Assembly (NCBI RefSeq): GCF_016860525.1
Contig: NZ_BNEA01000001.1
Span: forward strand, 1,071,501 to 1,135,500
Origin: Streptomyces rubradiris
GTDB taxonomy: Bacteria; Actinomycetota; Actinomycetes; Streptomycetales; Streptomycetaceae
Direction: 5' to 3'
DNA: 64,000 bases
The translations under genes were made by a program, and so were the position numbers. The notes beneath the pieces are model-generated. The model did no database searches, had not been told where the DNA came from, and worked only from the letters and a program-made list of their open reading frames with translations. Shown here piece after piece: positions 52,600 to 61,460 of the stretch. Within the stretch, counting starts at the first letter, position 1. Every line of letters begins with the position of its first letter.

Positions 52600-54027
52600 A
52601 TGAACATGGCGATGATGCGCCTGAGGCGCGAGGACCCGCGCGTCGTCGGCTCGTTCAGGCTTCACCGACGGCTCGGCGCGGGCGGAATGGGCGTGGTGTA
52701 TCTCGGCTCCGACAAGAAGGGGCAGCGGGTCGCGCTGAAGGTGATCCGGCCGGATCTGGCGGAGGACCAGGAGTTCCGGTCGCGGTTCGCGCGCGAGGTG
52801 TCCGCGGCCCGGCGGATCCGCGGCGGCTGCACGGCCCGGCTGGTCGCCGCCGATCTGGAGGCCGAGCGGCCCTGGTTCGCCACCCAGTACGTGCCCGGCC
52901 CCTCCCTGCACGACAAGGTCGCCGAGGAGGGGGCGCTCGGCGCGGCGGACACGGCGGCGATCGGCGCGGCCCTGTCCGAGGGGCTGGTCGCCGTGCACGA
53001 GGCCGGTGTCGTCCACCGGGACCTGAAGCCCTCCAACATCCTGTTGTCCCCCAAGGGGCCGCGGATCATCGACTTCGGCATCGCCTGGGCCACCGGCGCC
53101 TCCACGCTCACCCATGTGGGCACCGCGGTCGGCTCCCCCGGCTTCCTCGCCCCCGAGCAGGTGCGCGGCGCGGCCGTCACCCCGGCCACCGACGTCTTCT
53201 CGCTCGGCGCCACGCTGGCGTACGCCTCGACCGGTGACTCGCCCTTCGGGCACGGCAGTTCCGAGGTGATGCTGTACCGGGTGGTGCACGAGGAGCCGCA
53301 GCTGGCCGGCGTGCCGGACGCGCTGGCCCCGCTGATCCGGGCGTGTCTGGCGAAGGACCCCGAGGAGCGGCCCAGCACGCTCCAGCTGTCGCTGCGGCTG
53401 AAGGAGATCGCGGCCCGGGAGGCGCAGGGGCTGAACGACGTACGGCCGCCGCACCCGCGGGCCGCCGAGGCCGACCGGCCCACCGGGCGGCTCGCCGACA
53501 CCTACCCCGAGCCGCAGCGCGCCCAGCGGCGGGGCTCCTCCGGCACGCCGCCGCGCCCGGGCGTCCCGGCCCGGGGCGGGATGCCGTCCCGGGGAGGCGT
53601 CTCCGCGCGCGGCGACGTGCCGTCCCGTGAGGGCGTGCCCTCGCGTGGTGCCGGCGGTGGGCGCGGCGGGGCCGCGTCCGTCCGGCCGGGTGCGGTACGG
53701 CCCACCCCGGCGCCGCGCGGCGGCGGTCCGCGCTCCGGCGGCGGACGTCCGGGTCCGCGCGGCGGCTCCGGGCGGCGCCCGACGGGGACCGGTCTGCGGC
53801 CCGCCAATCCGCGGCTGCTGCGGCAGCGGCTGTTCGTGTTCGTGGTGGTGACGCTGCTGGTGGCGCTCGGCATCGCGGTGGCCCAGGGCTGCCAGGGTCC
53901 GGCGCGCGGGCTGGGCGGCGACGGCGGGGTCCAGCGGGAGCGGCACGCCCAGCCGGGCGCCGCGGCACACCAGAGCGTTACGGGGCCGTCGGGTGACGGC
54001 GGGTTCACCTGGGAGCGGTCGGCGTAG
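52600..54027 (+). CDS. Hanks-type Ser/Thr protein kinase, single-span
   Basis: Predicted membrane kinase. The 475 residues contain a complete kinase domain (about 18-275): G-loop GAGGMG at 26-31, Lys47, catalytic VHRDLKPSN with Asp141, DFG at 158-160, and GSPGFLAPEQ. A Pro/Arg/Gly-rich low-complexity stretch with imperfect PSRxGV repeats follows (about 300-400), then one membrane helix (about 408-428) and a short extracellular tail. There are no PASTA repeats, so it is not PknB-like. ATG 52600 follows a weak GCGGGG site; 52606 is an alternative. Confidence 0.92.
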   Translation: MNMAMMRLRREDPRVVGSFRLHRRLGAGGMGVVYLGSDKKGQRVALKVIRPDLAEDQEFRSRFAREVSAARRIRGGCTARLVAADLEAERPWFATQYVPGPSLHDKVAEEGALGAADTAAIGAALSEGLVAVHEAGVVHRDLKPSNILLSPKGPRIIDFGIAWATGASTLTHVGTAVGSPGFLAPEQVRGAAVTPATDVFSLGATLAYASTGDSPFGHGSSEVMLYRVVHEEPQLAGVPDALAPLIRACLAKDPEERPSTLQLSLRLKEIAAREAQGLNDVRPPHPRAAEADRPTGRLADTYPEPQRAQRRGSSGTPPRPGVPARGGMPSRGGVSARGDVPSREGVPSRGAGGGRGGAASVRPGAVRPTPAPRGGGPRSGGGRPGPRGGSGRRPTGTGLRPANPRLLRQRLFVFVVVTLLVALGIAVAQGCQGPARGLGGDGGVQRERHAQPGAAAHQSVTGPSGDGGFTWERSA

Positions 54028-54235
54028 ACGCGGGGCCACGGCACCGCAAGCCGGGGGCTTCCGGGGAAGCGCGGGCACGGGGCACCGGGGCACACACCGG
54101 GGCGAGGTGAACACCAGCGGACGCAGCGGGGTGGGGACCGGCGGCCGGGGTGAGTACCGGCGGCCCGCTCCGCGCGCCGGGCTGCGAGGGCAGTGACCGG
54201 GCGCCGGGGACGGGCATCGCGTGCCGCCCCTGCCG

Positions 54236-55054
54236 TCAGGGCTGTGGCCGGCCCGTCGCCACCGCGTAGAACGCCACCGCTGCCGCCGCGCCCACGTTGA
54301 GGGAGTCGACGCCGTGGGACATCGGGATGCGGACCCATTCGTCGGCGGCGACCAGGGCCTGCGTGGACAGGCCGTCGCCCTCCGCGCCGAGCATGAGCGC
54401 CACCCGGTCCATGCGGTGCGGCGCGGCCTCGTCCAGGCTGCGGGCCTTCTCGTCCGGGGTGAGCGCGAGCAGCGTGAAACCGGCCTCACGGACCGACTCC
54501 AGCCCCTTCGGCCAGGTCTCCAGGCGGGCGTACGGCACGGAGAACACCGCGCCCATCGAGACCTTGACGCTCCGCCGGTACAGCGGGTCGGCGCAGTCGG
54601 GCGACAGCAGCACCGCGTCCATGCCGAGGGCCGCCGCCGAGCGGAAGATCGCGCCGATGTTGGTGTGGTCGTTCACCGACTCCATGATCACCACGCGGCG
54701 GGCGGTGCGGAGCAGTTCGCCGGCCGTCGGCAACGGCTTGCGCTGCATGGACGCGAGGGCGCCGCGGTGCACGTGGTAGCCGGTGACCCGTTCGGCGAGT
54801 TCCGGGCTCACGGCATACACCGGGGCCGGGAGCTCGTCGATGACGTCGCGCATGACGTCGATCCACTTCGCCGAGAGCAGCATGGACCGCATCTCGTAGC
54901 CCGCTTCCTTGGCCCTGCGGATGACCTTCTCGCCCTCGGCGATGAACAGGCCCTCCGCGGGCTCCCGCCGGCGGCGCAGCTCCACGTCGGTCAGGCCCGT
55001 GTAGTCGGCCAGGCGCGGGTCGTCGGGGTCCTCGACGGTGATGAGATCGGCCAC
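54236..55054 (-). CDS. SpoU/TrmH-family RNA 2'-O-methyltransferase
   Basis: Predicted SAM-dependent methyltransferase of rRNA or tRNA ribose. The 272 residues have the three SPOUT motifs: MESVNDHTNIGAIFRSAAAL (motif 1), LMLGAEGDGL (motif 2) and IPMSHGVDSLNVGAAAAVAF (motif 3, with the knot), plus an N-terminal substrate-binding domain. The start is GTG at 55054 without a strong ribosome-binding site. It follows the cysG-like gene by 136 bp. Confidence 0.92.
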   Translation of the reverse strand: MADLITVEDPDDPRLADYTGLTDVELRRRREPAEGLFIAEGEKVIRRAKEAGYEMRSMLLSAKWIDVMRDVIDELPAPVYAVSPELAERVTGYHVHRGALASMQRKPLPTAGELLRTARRVVIMESVNDHTNIGAIFRSAAALGMDAVLLSPDCADPLYRRSVKVSMGAVFSVPYARLETWPKGLESVREAGFTLLALTPDEKARSLDEAAPHRMDRVALMLGAEGDGLSTQALVAADEWVRIPMSHGVDSLNVGAAAAVAFYAVATGRPQP

Positions 55055-55116
55055 AGGGTGATACTGCCTTGTCCTGGATGGGCTGCCAACGGCTGGGTAA
55101 GGGTTGTGTTACCCGG

Positions 55117-55146
55117 GGTTACTTGAGGTTACTCGAGGTTGCCCGA
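55117..55146. repeat. 10-bp tandem repeat
   Basis: GGTTACTTGA, GGTTACTCGA and GGTTGCCCGA lie head to tail with a 10-bp period, between the cysG-like and methyltransferase genes. A GGGTAA/TTACCC inverted pair sits just upstream (55095-55100 and 55109-55114). Confidence 0.6.
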
Positions 55147-55190
55147 GAGGGTTCCGCGGGGGTCCGGCGTGAGGTTCCCCGTGGGGGTGA

Positions 55191-56423
55191 TCAGGCGGCG
55201 GGCTCGGGGCCGACCCGTACGACCTCGCCCACGACGATGACCGCCGGGGGCTTCACCTCCTGAGACCGTACCGTCTCCGCGACCGTGGCCAGGGTGGCGT
55301 CCACCCGGCGCTGGGCGGCCGTCGTGCCCTCCTGGACCAGGGCCACCGGCGTCGTCGGCGGCTTGCCGTGGGCGACGAGCGTCTCGGCGATCTTCCCGAT
55401 CTTGTCGACGCCCATCAGGATCACCAGGGTGCCGGTGAGCTTGGCGAGCGAGGGCCAGTCGACCAGGGACCGCTCGTCGTCGGGCGCCACATGGCCGCTG
55501 ACCACGGTGAACTCATGGGCGACCCCTCGGTGCGTGACCGGGATGCCGGCCGCGCCCGGGACCGAGATGGAGCTGGAGATGCCGGGAACCACCGTGCACG
55601 GGATGCCGGCCTCGGCGAGCGCCTGGACCTCCTCCATGCCCCGGCCGAAGACGAACGGGTCGCCGCCCTTGAGCCGGACCACCGCCTTGCCCTGCTTGGC
55701 GTGCTCGATCAGCGCGTTGTTGATGGCCTCCTGGGCCATGTAACGGCCGTAGGGGATCTTGGCCGCGTCGATCACCTCGACGTGCGGCGGCAGCTCGGCG
55801 AGCAGATCGCGCGGGCCCAGCCGGTCGGCGATCACGACGTCCGCCTCGGCGAGCAGGCGCCGGCCGCGGACGGTGATCAGGTCGGGGTCGCCGGGGCCGC
55901 CGCCGACCAGGGCCACGCCGGCGGTGCGGGTGCGGTGGTGCGGGGCGACGAGGGTGCCATCGCGCAGGCCCGCCACGACCGCGTCCCGGATGGCGGCGGT
56001 GTGGCGGGGGTCGCGGCCCCGCGCGTGCGTGGTCAGTACGGCGACGGTGACGCCCTCGCTGTGGCCGGTCGCCGGGGTCCAGGCCGTGGCCTGGTCGGCG
56101 TCGTCGGAGCGGACGCACCAGACGCGGTGCCGCTCCGCCTCGGCGGAGGCACGGGTGTTGGCGTCGGGGTCGCTGGTGGCGATGAGGGCGTACCAGGCCT
56201 CGGCGAGGTCGCCTTCGGCATAGGCCCGCCGCTCCCAGGTGATCTCCCCCGCCTCGGCCATGGCCTCGACCGAGGGGGTGGCCTGCGGGGATACGACGGT
56301 GATGTCCGCGCCAGCCGCGATCAGGGCGGGGAGGCGGCGCTGGGCCACAGTGCCGCCGCCCAGGACGACCACGCGGCGGCCGGAGAGGCGGAGGCCTACG
56401 GGGTAGGCGGGATGTTCGGCCAT
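55191..56423 (-). CDS. cysG: siroheme synthase-like bifunctional protein (precorrin-2 dehydrogenase plus uroporphyrinogen-III C-methyltransferase)
   Basis: Makes precorrin-2 and probably oxidises it to sirohydrochlorin, the branch point of siroheme and cobalamin synthesis. The 410 residues have an N-terminal NAD-binding part (GRRVVVLGGGTVAQRRLPAL) and a C-terminal SUMT domain from about 165 (ALVGGGPGDPDLITVRGRRL, PYGRYMAQEAINNA, VVRLKGGDPFVFGRG, GIPVTHRGVAHEFTVVSGH). The N-terminal domain is shorter than in enterobacterial CysG. It lies downstream of the BluB-CobT gene, separated by a repeat-rich gap. Symbol used in the broad sense. Confidence 0.9.
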   Translation of the reverse strand: MAEHPAYPVGLRLSGRRVVVLGGGTVAQRRLPALIAAGADITVVSPQATPSVEAMAEAGEITWERRAYAEGDLAEAWYALIATSDPDANTRASAEAERHRVWCVRSDDADQATAWTPATGHSEGVTVAVLTTHARGRDPRHTAAIRDAVVAGLRDGTLVAPHHRTRTAGVALVGGGPGDPDLITVRGRRLLAEADVVIADRLGPRDLLAELPPHVEVIDAAKIPYGRYMAQEAINNALIEHAKQGKAVVRLKGGDPFVFGRGMEEVQALAEAGIPCTVVPGISSSISVPGAAGIPVTHRGVAHEFTVVSGHVAPDDERSLVDWPSLAKLTGTLVILMGVDKIGKIAETLVAHGKPPTTPVALVQEGTTAAQRRVDATLATVAETVRSQEVKPPAVIVVGEVVRVGPEPAA

Positions 56424-56821
56424 GAGGGCGTCCTCCGGTGGCTTTGCGGTGGCGCTGACGTGCGGATTTTACGGTGACGGCGGGGTGGGTGGGGCAGGTG
56501 TCCGGTGACTGGGCAGCAGCGCCGGGGACCGGTCGTGGTGGGAGCCGGCGGGCGCGGGCCGGTGGACGACGTAGGAGGGCATGGACAGGTGCTCGGCAGC
56601 GGCCCGTGGACGCCGGGAGGCATCGGCGGGCGCCCGGCAACCGGCCCGCAGACACCGGAAGGCATCGGCGGGCGCCCGGCAACCGGCCCGTGGACGACGC
56701 GAGGGAGCGTCGACAGGTGCCCGGCACCGGTCCGTACGCCGGAAGGCATCCCCGGATGCCCGGCAACCGGCCCGTGGACGGCGGAAGGCGCCCGGTGCCG
56801 CGCGTGCCGGGCGCCTGTCTC
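56424..56821. other. repeat-rich gap between the CobT fusion and cysG-like genes
   Basis: 398 bp, about half of it the tandem repeat at 56591-56800. No B12-box or other cobalamin-riboswitch core is visible. The cysG-like gene may have its own promoter near 56430-56590. Confidence 0.5.
56591..56800. repeat. minisatellite-like tandem repeat, about 42-bp unit, six copies
   Basis: Units begin with G(C/T)CCGGCAAC-like sequence at 56591, 56632, 56674, 56719, 56758 and 56790, spaced 41, 42, 45, 39 and 32 bp, and share GGCCCGTGGAC and GGAAGGCATC. The array is imperfect and has no unique spacers. Confidence 0.82.
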
Positions 56822-59800
56822 CTACTTCTCGGTGACGCCCGCCGCGTCGAACGTGGCCACCTCGTGCATGGCCCTCGCCGTGCTCTGGACCAGCGGGAGC
56901 GCCAGCAGGGCTCCCGTGCCCTCGCCGAGGCGGAGGTCGAGGTCGACCAGGGGACGCAGGCCCAGCTTGTTCAGCGCCGCGACGTGGCCCGGCTCGGCAC
57001 TGCGGTGGCCGGCGATGCAGGCCGCGAGCACCTCGGGGGCGATCGCGCGGGCGACGAGGGCCGCCGCTCCGGCGCTGACGCCGTCCAGGATCACCGGCGT
57101 ACGCAGGGACGCGCCGCCGAGCAGCAGGCCGACCATGGCCGCGTGCTCGAAGCCGCCGACGGCCGCGAGGACGCCGAGCGGGTCGGCCGGGTCCGGCTGG
57201 TGGAGTTCCAGCGCGCGGCGGACGACCTCGGTCTTGCGGACCAGCGTCTCGTCGTTGATGCCCGTGCCACGCCCGGTCACCTCGGCCGGGTCGGCGCCGG
57301 TGAAGACGGAGATCAGCGCCGCGGACGCGGTGGTGTTGGCGATGCCCATCTCACCGGTGAGCAGCGCCTTGTTGCCGGCCGCCACCAGGTCGCGGGCGGT
57401 CTCGATGCCCACCTCGATGGCCGCCTTGGCCTCCTCGCGGGTCATCGCGGGGCCGGCGGTCATGTCGGACGTACCACCGCGGATCTTGCGCGGCAGCAGG
57501 CCCGGCGTGGCGGGCAGGTCGGCGGCCACGCCCACGTCCACGACGCACACCTCGGCGCCGACCTGGGCGGCGAAGGCGTTGCAGACGGCTCCCCCGCCGA
57601 GGAAGTTGGCCACCATCTGGGCGGTCACCTCCTGCGGCCAGGGGGTGACGCCCTGGGCGTGCACACCGTGGTCGCCGGCGAAGACCGCGACGGCGGCGGG
57701 TTCCGGGATCGGCGGCGGGCACTGCCGGGACAGCCCGCACAGCTGTGCGGAGATGATCTCCAGCATGCCGAGCGCGCCGGCCGGCTTGGTCATGCGCTTC
57801 TGGCGCTCCCATGCCTCGCCGAGCGCCTTGGCGTCGAGCGGGCGGATCTGTGCGACGGTCTCGGCGAGCAGGTCGTGGGGTTCCTCTCCGGGCAGGGCGC
57901 GGCGGCCGTACGTCTCCTCGTGCACCACCCAGGACAGGGGGCGTCGCTTGGACCAGCCGGCCTGCATCAGCTCGGGCTCGTCCGGGAATTCGTCGACGTA
58001 CCCGACACACAGGTAGGCGACGACCTCCAGGTGCTCGGGCAGGCCGAGCGCGCGGACCATCTCCCGCTCGTCGAAGAAGCTGACCCAGCCGACGCCGAGG
58101 CCTTCGGCGCGGGCGGCGAGCCAGAGGTTCTCCACCGCGAGCGCCGAGGAGTAGGGCGCCATCTGCGGCTGGGTGTGACGGCCGAGGGTGTGCCGGCCGC
58201 CGCGGGTGGGGTCTGCGGTGACGACGATGTTGACCGGGGTGTCGAGGATGGCCTCGATCTTCAGTTCCTTGAACTGCTTGGCCCGGCCCTTCGGCAGCGA
58301 CTTGGCGTACGCCTCGCGCTGTCGCATCGCCAGTTCGTGCATCGTCTGCCGGGTCTCGGCGGATCTGATGACGACGAAGTCCCAGGGCTGCGAGTGGCCC
58401 ACGGACGGCGCGGTGTGCGCGGCCTCCAGGACCCGGAGCAGCACCTCGTGCGGGATGGGGTCGCTGCGGAAGCCGTTGCGGATGTCGCGGCGCTCGCGCA
58501 TCACCTTCAGGACGGCCTCGCGTTCGGCGTCGGCGTAAGGGGGCGCGGCCGGGCCGGTGGACTGTCGTGCTTCCGCCACCGCGGCCGTGCTCTCTTCCTG
58601 GTCGGCGGCCCTGGTGTCCGGGTCCTCCGTCCGCTCCGTGTGCTGTACGGCGTCGGGGGCGGGCTGCGGCTCCGCCCCGGCCGGTACCTGGGCCGGCTCG
58701 CCCTCGCGGGGCGCGGGCACCGTGACCACCGGCTGCGGCTGCTCCTGCGCGACGTGCGGTACCTGCGGCACCTGCGGTTCGGCCGCGGGCGCCACCACGG
58801 GCTGCGGCGGGGTGGGCGCCAGGTGCGGGGTGGTGGGCACCTGGCCCTGCACCGGTACGAACTGCCCGAGCGGCTGCTCGGGGCCCGGTACGGCGGCGTC
58901 CGGCGCGGGTGCGTCCGGCACGGGTGCGTCCGGCACGGGTGCGTCCGGCGCGGGTGCGTCCGACGCGGGTGCCTGGGGCTGTGGTGCCTCCGGGGCCTGG
59001 GCTACGGCGGGCTGGGCGGCCGGTACGACGCCCGGGGCGTCCGGGGCATCCGGGCCCGGCTGGGCCGGAACGGCGGTGGGGGTGGGGCCGGGCTCGGCGA
59101 GGGCCGTCGGGGCGGTGGGCTCGGCCACCGGGGCGACGTCTTCGGCCAGGGCTTCGGGAGCGGCCGGGGCAGGGGCCTGAGCCATCTCCTGGGCGGGGGG
59201 CGGGACTTCGGCGGGCACCTGGTCGGTGGCCTGGGCCGCGGCCGGACCCACCTCCTGGACGGGGGCCGGGAGTTCGGCGGAAACCTGGGCGGTGGGCTGG
59301 GCCGGGTCCTGAGGCACGTCTTGATCGGCGGCCGGGCCGGCGGACGCGACCGGCTCCGGGGTGTCGACGGCGGGCTGGGGCTGCGCGGAGCCGGTGACCT
59401 GCGGCGCGTCGGCGACCTCTGCGGCCATGTCCGGCTGCGTGTCTTGGGCGGTCTGCGGGTCCTCGGTCGGCTGGGCGGCCTGAGTGATCTGCGGGTCCTC
59501 GGTGGGGTGCGCGGGCTCGACCGGCTCCGCGGCCTCGATCGGCTCCGCGGCCTCGATCGGCTCCGCGTCCGTGCCCGGCTGGACCGCCTCGGTCACGGCG
59601 GCCTCGGCCACCATGGATTCGGACGCGTCGGACTCGGGCGCGTCGGGTTCCGTCACAGCCGGCTCGGCGACGGTGGTCTCGGCGATCTCTGTCTCGGCAG
59701 AACCGCCGGTCTCGGCAGAACCGCCGGTCTCGGCGGTCACGGCGGCTTCCGAGGTCACGGCAGGGGCCTCGGCGGCGGCGACCTCGGCGTTCGTCGCGGC

Positions 59801-61117
59801 GGCCTCGGCAGCCTGCGCGAGCCGCACGGCCTCCTCCGGTGCCACCGGGTCCTCGACGGCCTGCTGCGGCGCCACCTGGGCCGGAACGCCCGGCTCCGCC
59901 GCGTCCGCGCCAGCCGCGACGCCCTCGGCGGGCGCCTCGGTTTCGGCGTCGGCGGCCGGCGCCTCGGCCGGTGCGGTGTACGCCCCGTCCTGACCGTGCA
60001 CGACGGAAAACTGACCGGTGTCGCCGGACGCGCCTTGGGCCGCCGCCTGGGTCGCGAGGCGGGCCATCGTGGCCTGGGCCGCGTCGGCCGGCTCGGCGGG
60101 GGCGGGAGCCGCGGGGGCGACGGGCTCGACGGCCTCGGCCGGGACAACCGTTTCCGCAGCCGGTGCCTGCTCGCCGACCGGAGCCTGGGCGGGAGCCTCG
60201 GCCGGTGCCGGAGCCTGGGCCTGGATCACGGCCTGCCCCTCGGCCGGAGCCTGAGCCGGGAGCTGGCCCTCAACGGGCGCCTGGGCCTGAGCCTGTGCCT
60301 GTGCCTGCGCCTCGACCGAAACCTGAGCCTGGTCCTGGCCCTGAACCTCGGCCTGTCCCTCGACCGGAACCTCGGCCTGTACCTCGGCCCGCACCTCGGC
60401 CGGAACCTGAGCCTCGACCCCGGGCTGGGCCTGGACATACGTCTCAGCCTGCCCCTCGACCGGAGCCTGGGCCTGCACCTCGGCCTGCGCCTGGGCTTCA
60501 CCCTGCCCCTGTACGCCTGCCTGAGCCTGCACGTCGTCCTGAATCTGCGCCTCGGTCTGCGCCGGAACCTGGGGCTCGGGCGCCGCCCCCCACGGTGTCG
60601 CGTTCTGCGGGGCCGGCTGGGGCTGGGCGTCGAGGTACTCGGGGCCGGAAGCCGCCGGGCCGGGCTGGCGTACCGGCGCTCCGGCGGGGCCGCGGTCGGC
60701 GAGGGAGCGGACCGGGCTCGCGGAGGCGTCGGGGATCGGCGGACCGAGGTGCAGCGGACGGCGCGGCGGCTGCGGCGCGGCGGCCGGGTCGTGCGGCGCC
60801 GAGAGGATGGGCGACGGCGGCACCGACGCGGGACCCGGGTGGGGCAGGCGGACGCCGCCGAGGTCGACCGAGCCGGTGTCACGGCCGGCCGTCTCGTGCG
60901 GGCCCGGCTCGTGGACGGCCTCCACCACCGGTTCCGGAGCGGGTGGCGGCACCTCGTTGCCCCACGCGCCCTGGGCACCCGGCAGCAGCAGGTCCTCGTC
61001 CTCGGCGGGCGCCTCGGACAGGTAGGTGTACGCGCCGTGCGCGGGGACGCCCGGCTGTTCCACCATGCCTGCGCTCTCCGGCTGCCCCTCGCCCGGGACC
61101 TGGCCGGTGTCGGTCAT
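56822..61117 (-). CDS. cobT: giant fusion: low-complexity N-terminus, BluB-like nitroreductase, CobT phosphoribosyltransferase
   Basis: 1431 residues. From about 40 to 850 the chain is Ala/Pro/Glu/Gln/Val-rich with drifting repeats (QAQAQAPVEGQ, PVPDAPVPDAPAPDA, IEAAEPIEAAEPVEP). From about 855 to 1070 a nitroreductase/BluB-like domain has RDIRNGFRSDPIP and APSVGHSQPWDFVVIRS. From about 1075 a CobT domain has FAGDHGVHAQGVTPWP, GEMGIANTTASAAL and the catalytic DLRLGEGTGALLALP. BluB makes dimethylbenzimidazole and CobT activates it, so the fusion joins consecutive steps of the cobalamin lower ligand. ATG at 61117 follows GAGGGG. Domain borders are approximate. Confidence 0.88.
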   Translation of the reverse strand: MTDTGQVPGEGQPESAGMVEQPGVPAHGAYTYLSEAPAEDEDLLLPGAQGAWGNEVPPPAPEPVVEAVHEPGPHETAGRDTGSVDLGGVRLPHPGPASVPPSPILSAPHDPAAAPQPPRRPLHLGPPIPDASASPVRSLADRGPAGAPVRQPGPAASGPEYLDAQPQPAPQNATPWGAAPEPQVPAQTEAQIQDDVQAQAGVQGQGEAQAQAEVQAQAPVEGQAETYVQAQPGVEAQVPAEVRAEVQAEVPVEGQAEVQGQDQAQVSVEAQAQAQAQAQAPVEGQLPAQAPAEGQAVIQAQAPAPAEAPAQAPVGEQAPAAETVVPAEAVEPVAPAAPAPAEPADAAQATMARLATQAAAQGASGDTGQFSVVHGQDGAYTAPAEAPAADAETEAPAEGVAAGADAAEPGVPAQVAPQQAVEDPVAPEEAVRLAQAAEAAATNAEVAAAEAPAVTSEAAVTAETGGSAETGGSAETEIAETTVAEPAVTEPDAPESDASESMVAEAAVTEAVQPGTDAEPIEAAEPIEAAEPVEPAHPTEDPQITQAAQPTEDPQTAQDTQPDMAAEVADAPQVTGSAQPQPAVDTPEPVASAGPAADQDVPQDPAQPTAQVSAELPAPVQEVGPAAAQATDQVPAEVPPPAQEMAQAPAPAAPEALAEDVAPVAEPTAPTALAEPGPTPTAVPAQPGPDAPDAPGVVPAAQPAVAQAPEAPQPQAPASDAPAPDAPVPDAPVPDAPAPDAAVPGPEQPLGQFVPVQGQVPTTPHLAPTPPQPVVAPAAEPQVPQVPHVAQEQPQPVVTVPAPREGEPAQVPAGAEPQPAPDAVQHTERTEDPDTRAADQEESTAAVAEARQSTGPAAPPYADAEREAVLKVMRERRDIRNGFRSDPIPHEVLLRVLEAAHTAPSVGHSQPWDFVVIRSAETRQTMHELAMRQREAYAKSLPKGRAKQFKELKIEAILDTPVNIVVTADPTRGGRHTLGRHTQPQMAPYSSALAVENLWLAARAEGLGVGWVSFFDEREMVRALGLPEHLEVVAYLCVGYVDEFPDEPELMQAGWSKRRPLSWVVHEETYGRRALPGEEPHDLLAETVAQIRPLDAKALGEAWERQKRMTKPAGALGMLEIISAQLCGLSRQCPPPIPEPAAVAVFAGDHGVHAQGVTPWPQEVTAQMVANFLGGGAVCNAFAAQVGAEVCVVDVGVAADLPATPGLLPRKIRGGTSDMTAGPAMTREEAKAAIEVGIETARDLVAAGNKALLTGEMGIANTTASAALISVFTGADPAEVTGRGTGINDETLVRKTEVVRRALELHQPDPADPLGVLAAVGGFEHAAMVGLLLGGASLRTPVILDGVSAGAAALVARAIAPEVLAACIAGHRSAEPGHVAALNKLGLRPLVDLDLRLGEGTGALLALPLVQSTARAMHEVATFDAAGVTEK

Positions 61118-61460
61118 GCGTACCCCTCGCCCATCGGTTAGTGCTTCCTACGACCAGCTCACCCGGAACGGCGCACCGACCGCCCCGCAGTGAAGAACGA
61201 GCGTCCGTGCCCAGCGGCACGAACGACCCGCCGGAAAAGGCGACAAAGCCATTCAGTGGCATTGTCCCGGCCGTTCCGCCGTCGCGACAGCATGATCCGC
61301 GACAGCCCGCTGTGGACTGCGCCACGTTGCGCGTCCTCCGGTTCCGCAGTACCACACCCGCCCAAGACGGGCGTGCGATCCGGACATTGGCGAACGAAGT
61401 CCGGGCCACCGGTGCGGTACAACGATCGGCCAGCCTACCGCGCGCGGTACGACAACCGGA
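61118..61460. other. region upstream of the BluB-CobT gene
   Basis: 343 bp on the minus strand between CbiE-CbiT and the fusion gene, lower in G+C than its surroundings in places. It should hold the promoter of the fusion gene. A GCCACTG string occurs near 61258, but no B12 box or riboswitch core is present. No gene recognised. Confidence 0.5.

Noticed and set aside
56591-56800. CRISPR array
   Set aside because: Units are imperfect and contiguous with variable spacing; there are no unique spacers and no cas genes nearby.
56474-61141. A 1555-residue open frame on the plus strand opposite the BluB-CobT gene
   Set aside because: It is antisense to clear BluB and CobT domains; its translation is Gly/Arg/Leu-rich without domains. 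High G+C leaves antisense frames open by default.
61118-61460. Possible cobalamin riboswitch upstream of the CobT fusion
   Set aside because: A GCCACTG string is present, but the B12 box (GACCTGCC-like) and the other conserved blocks are not found on either strand.
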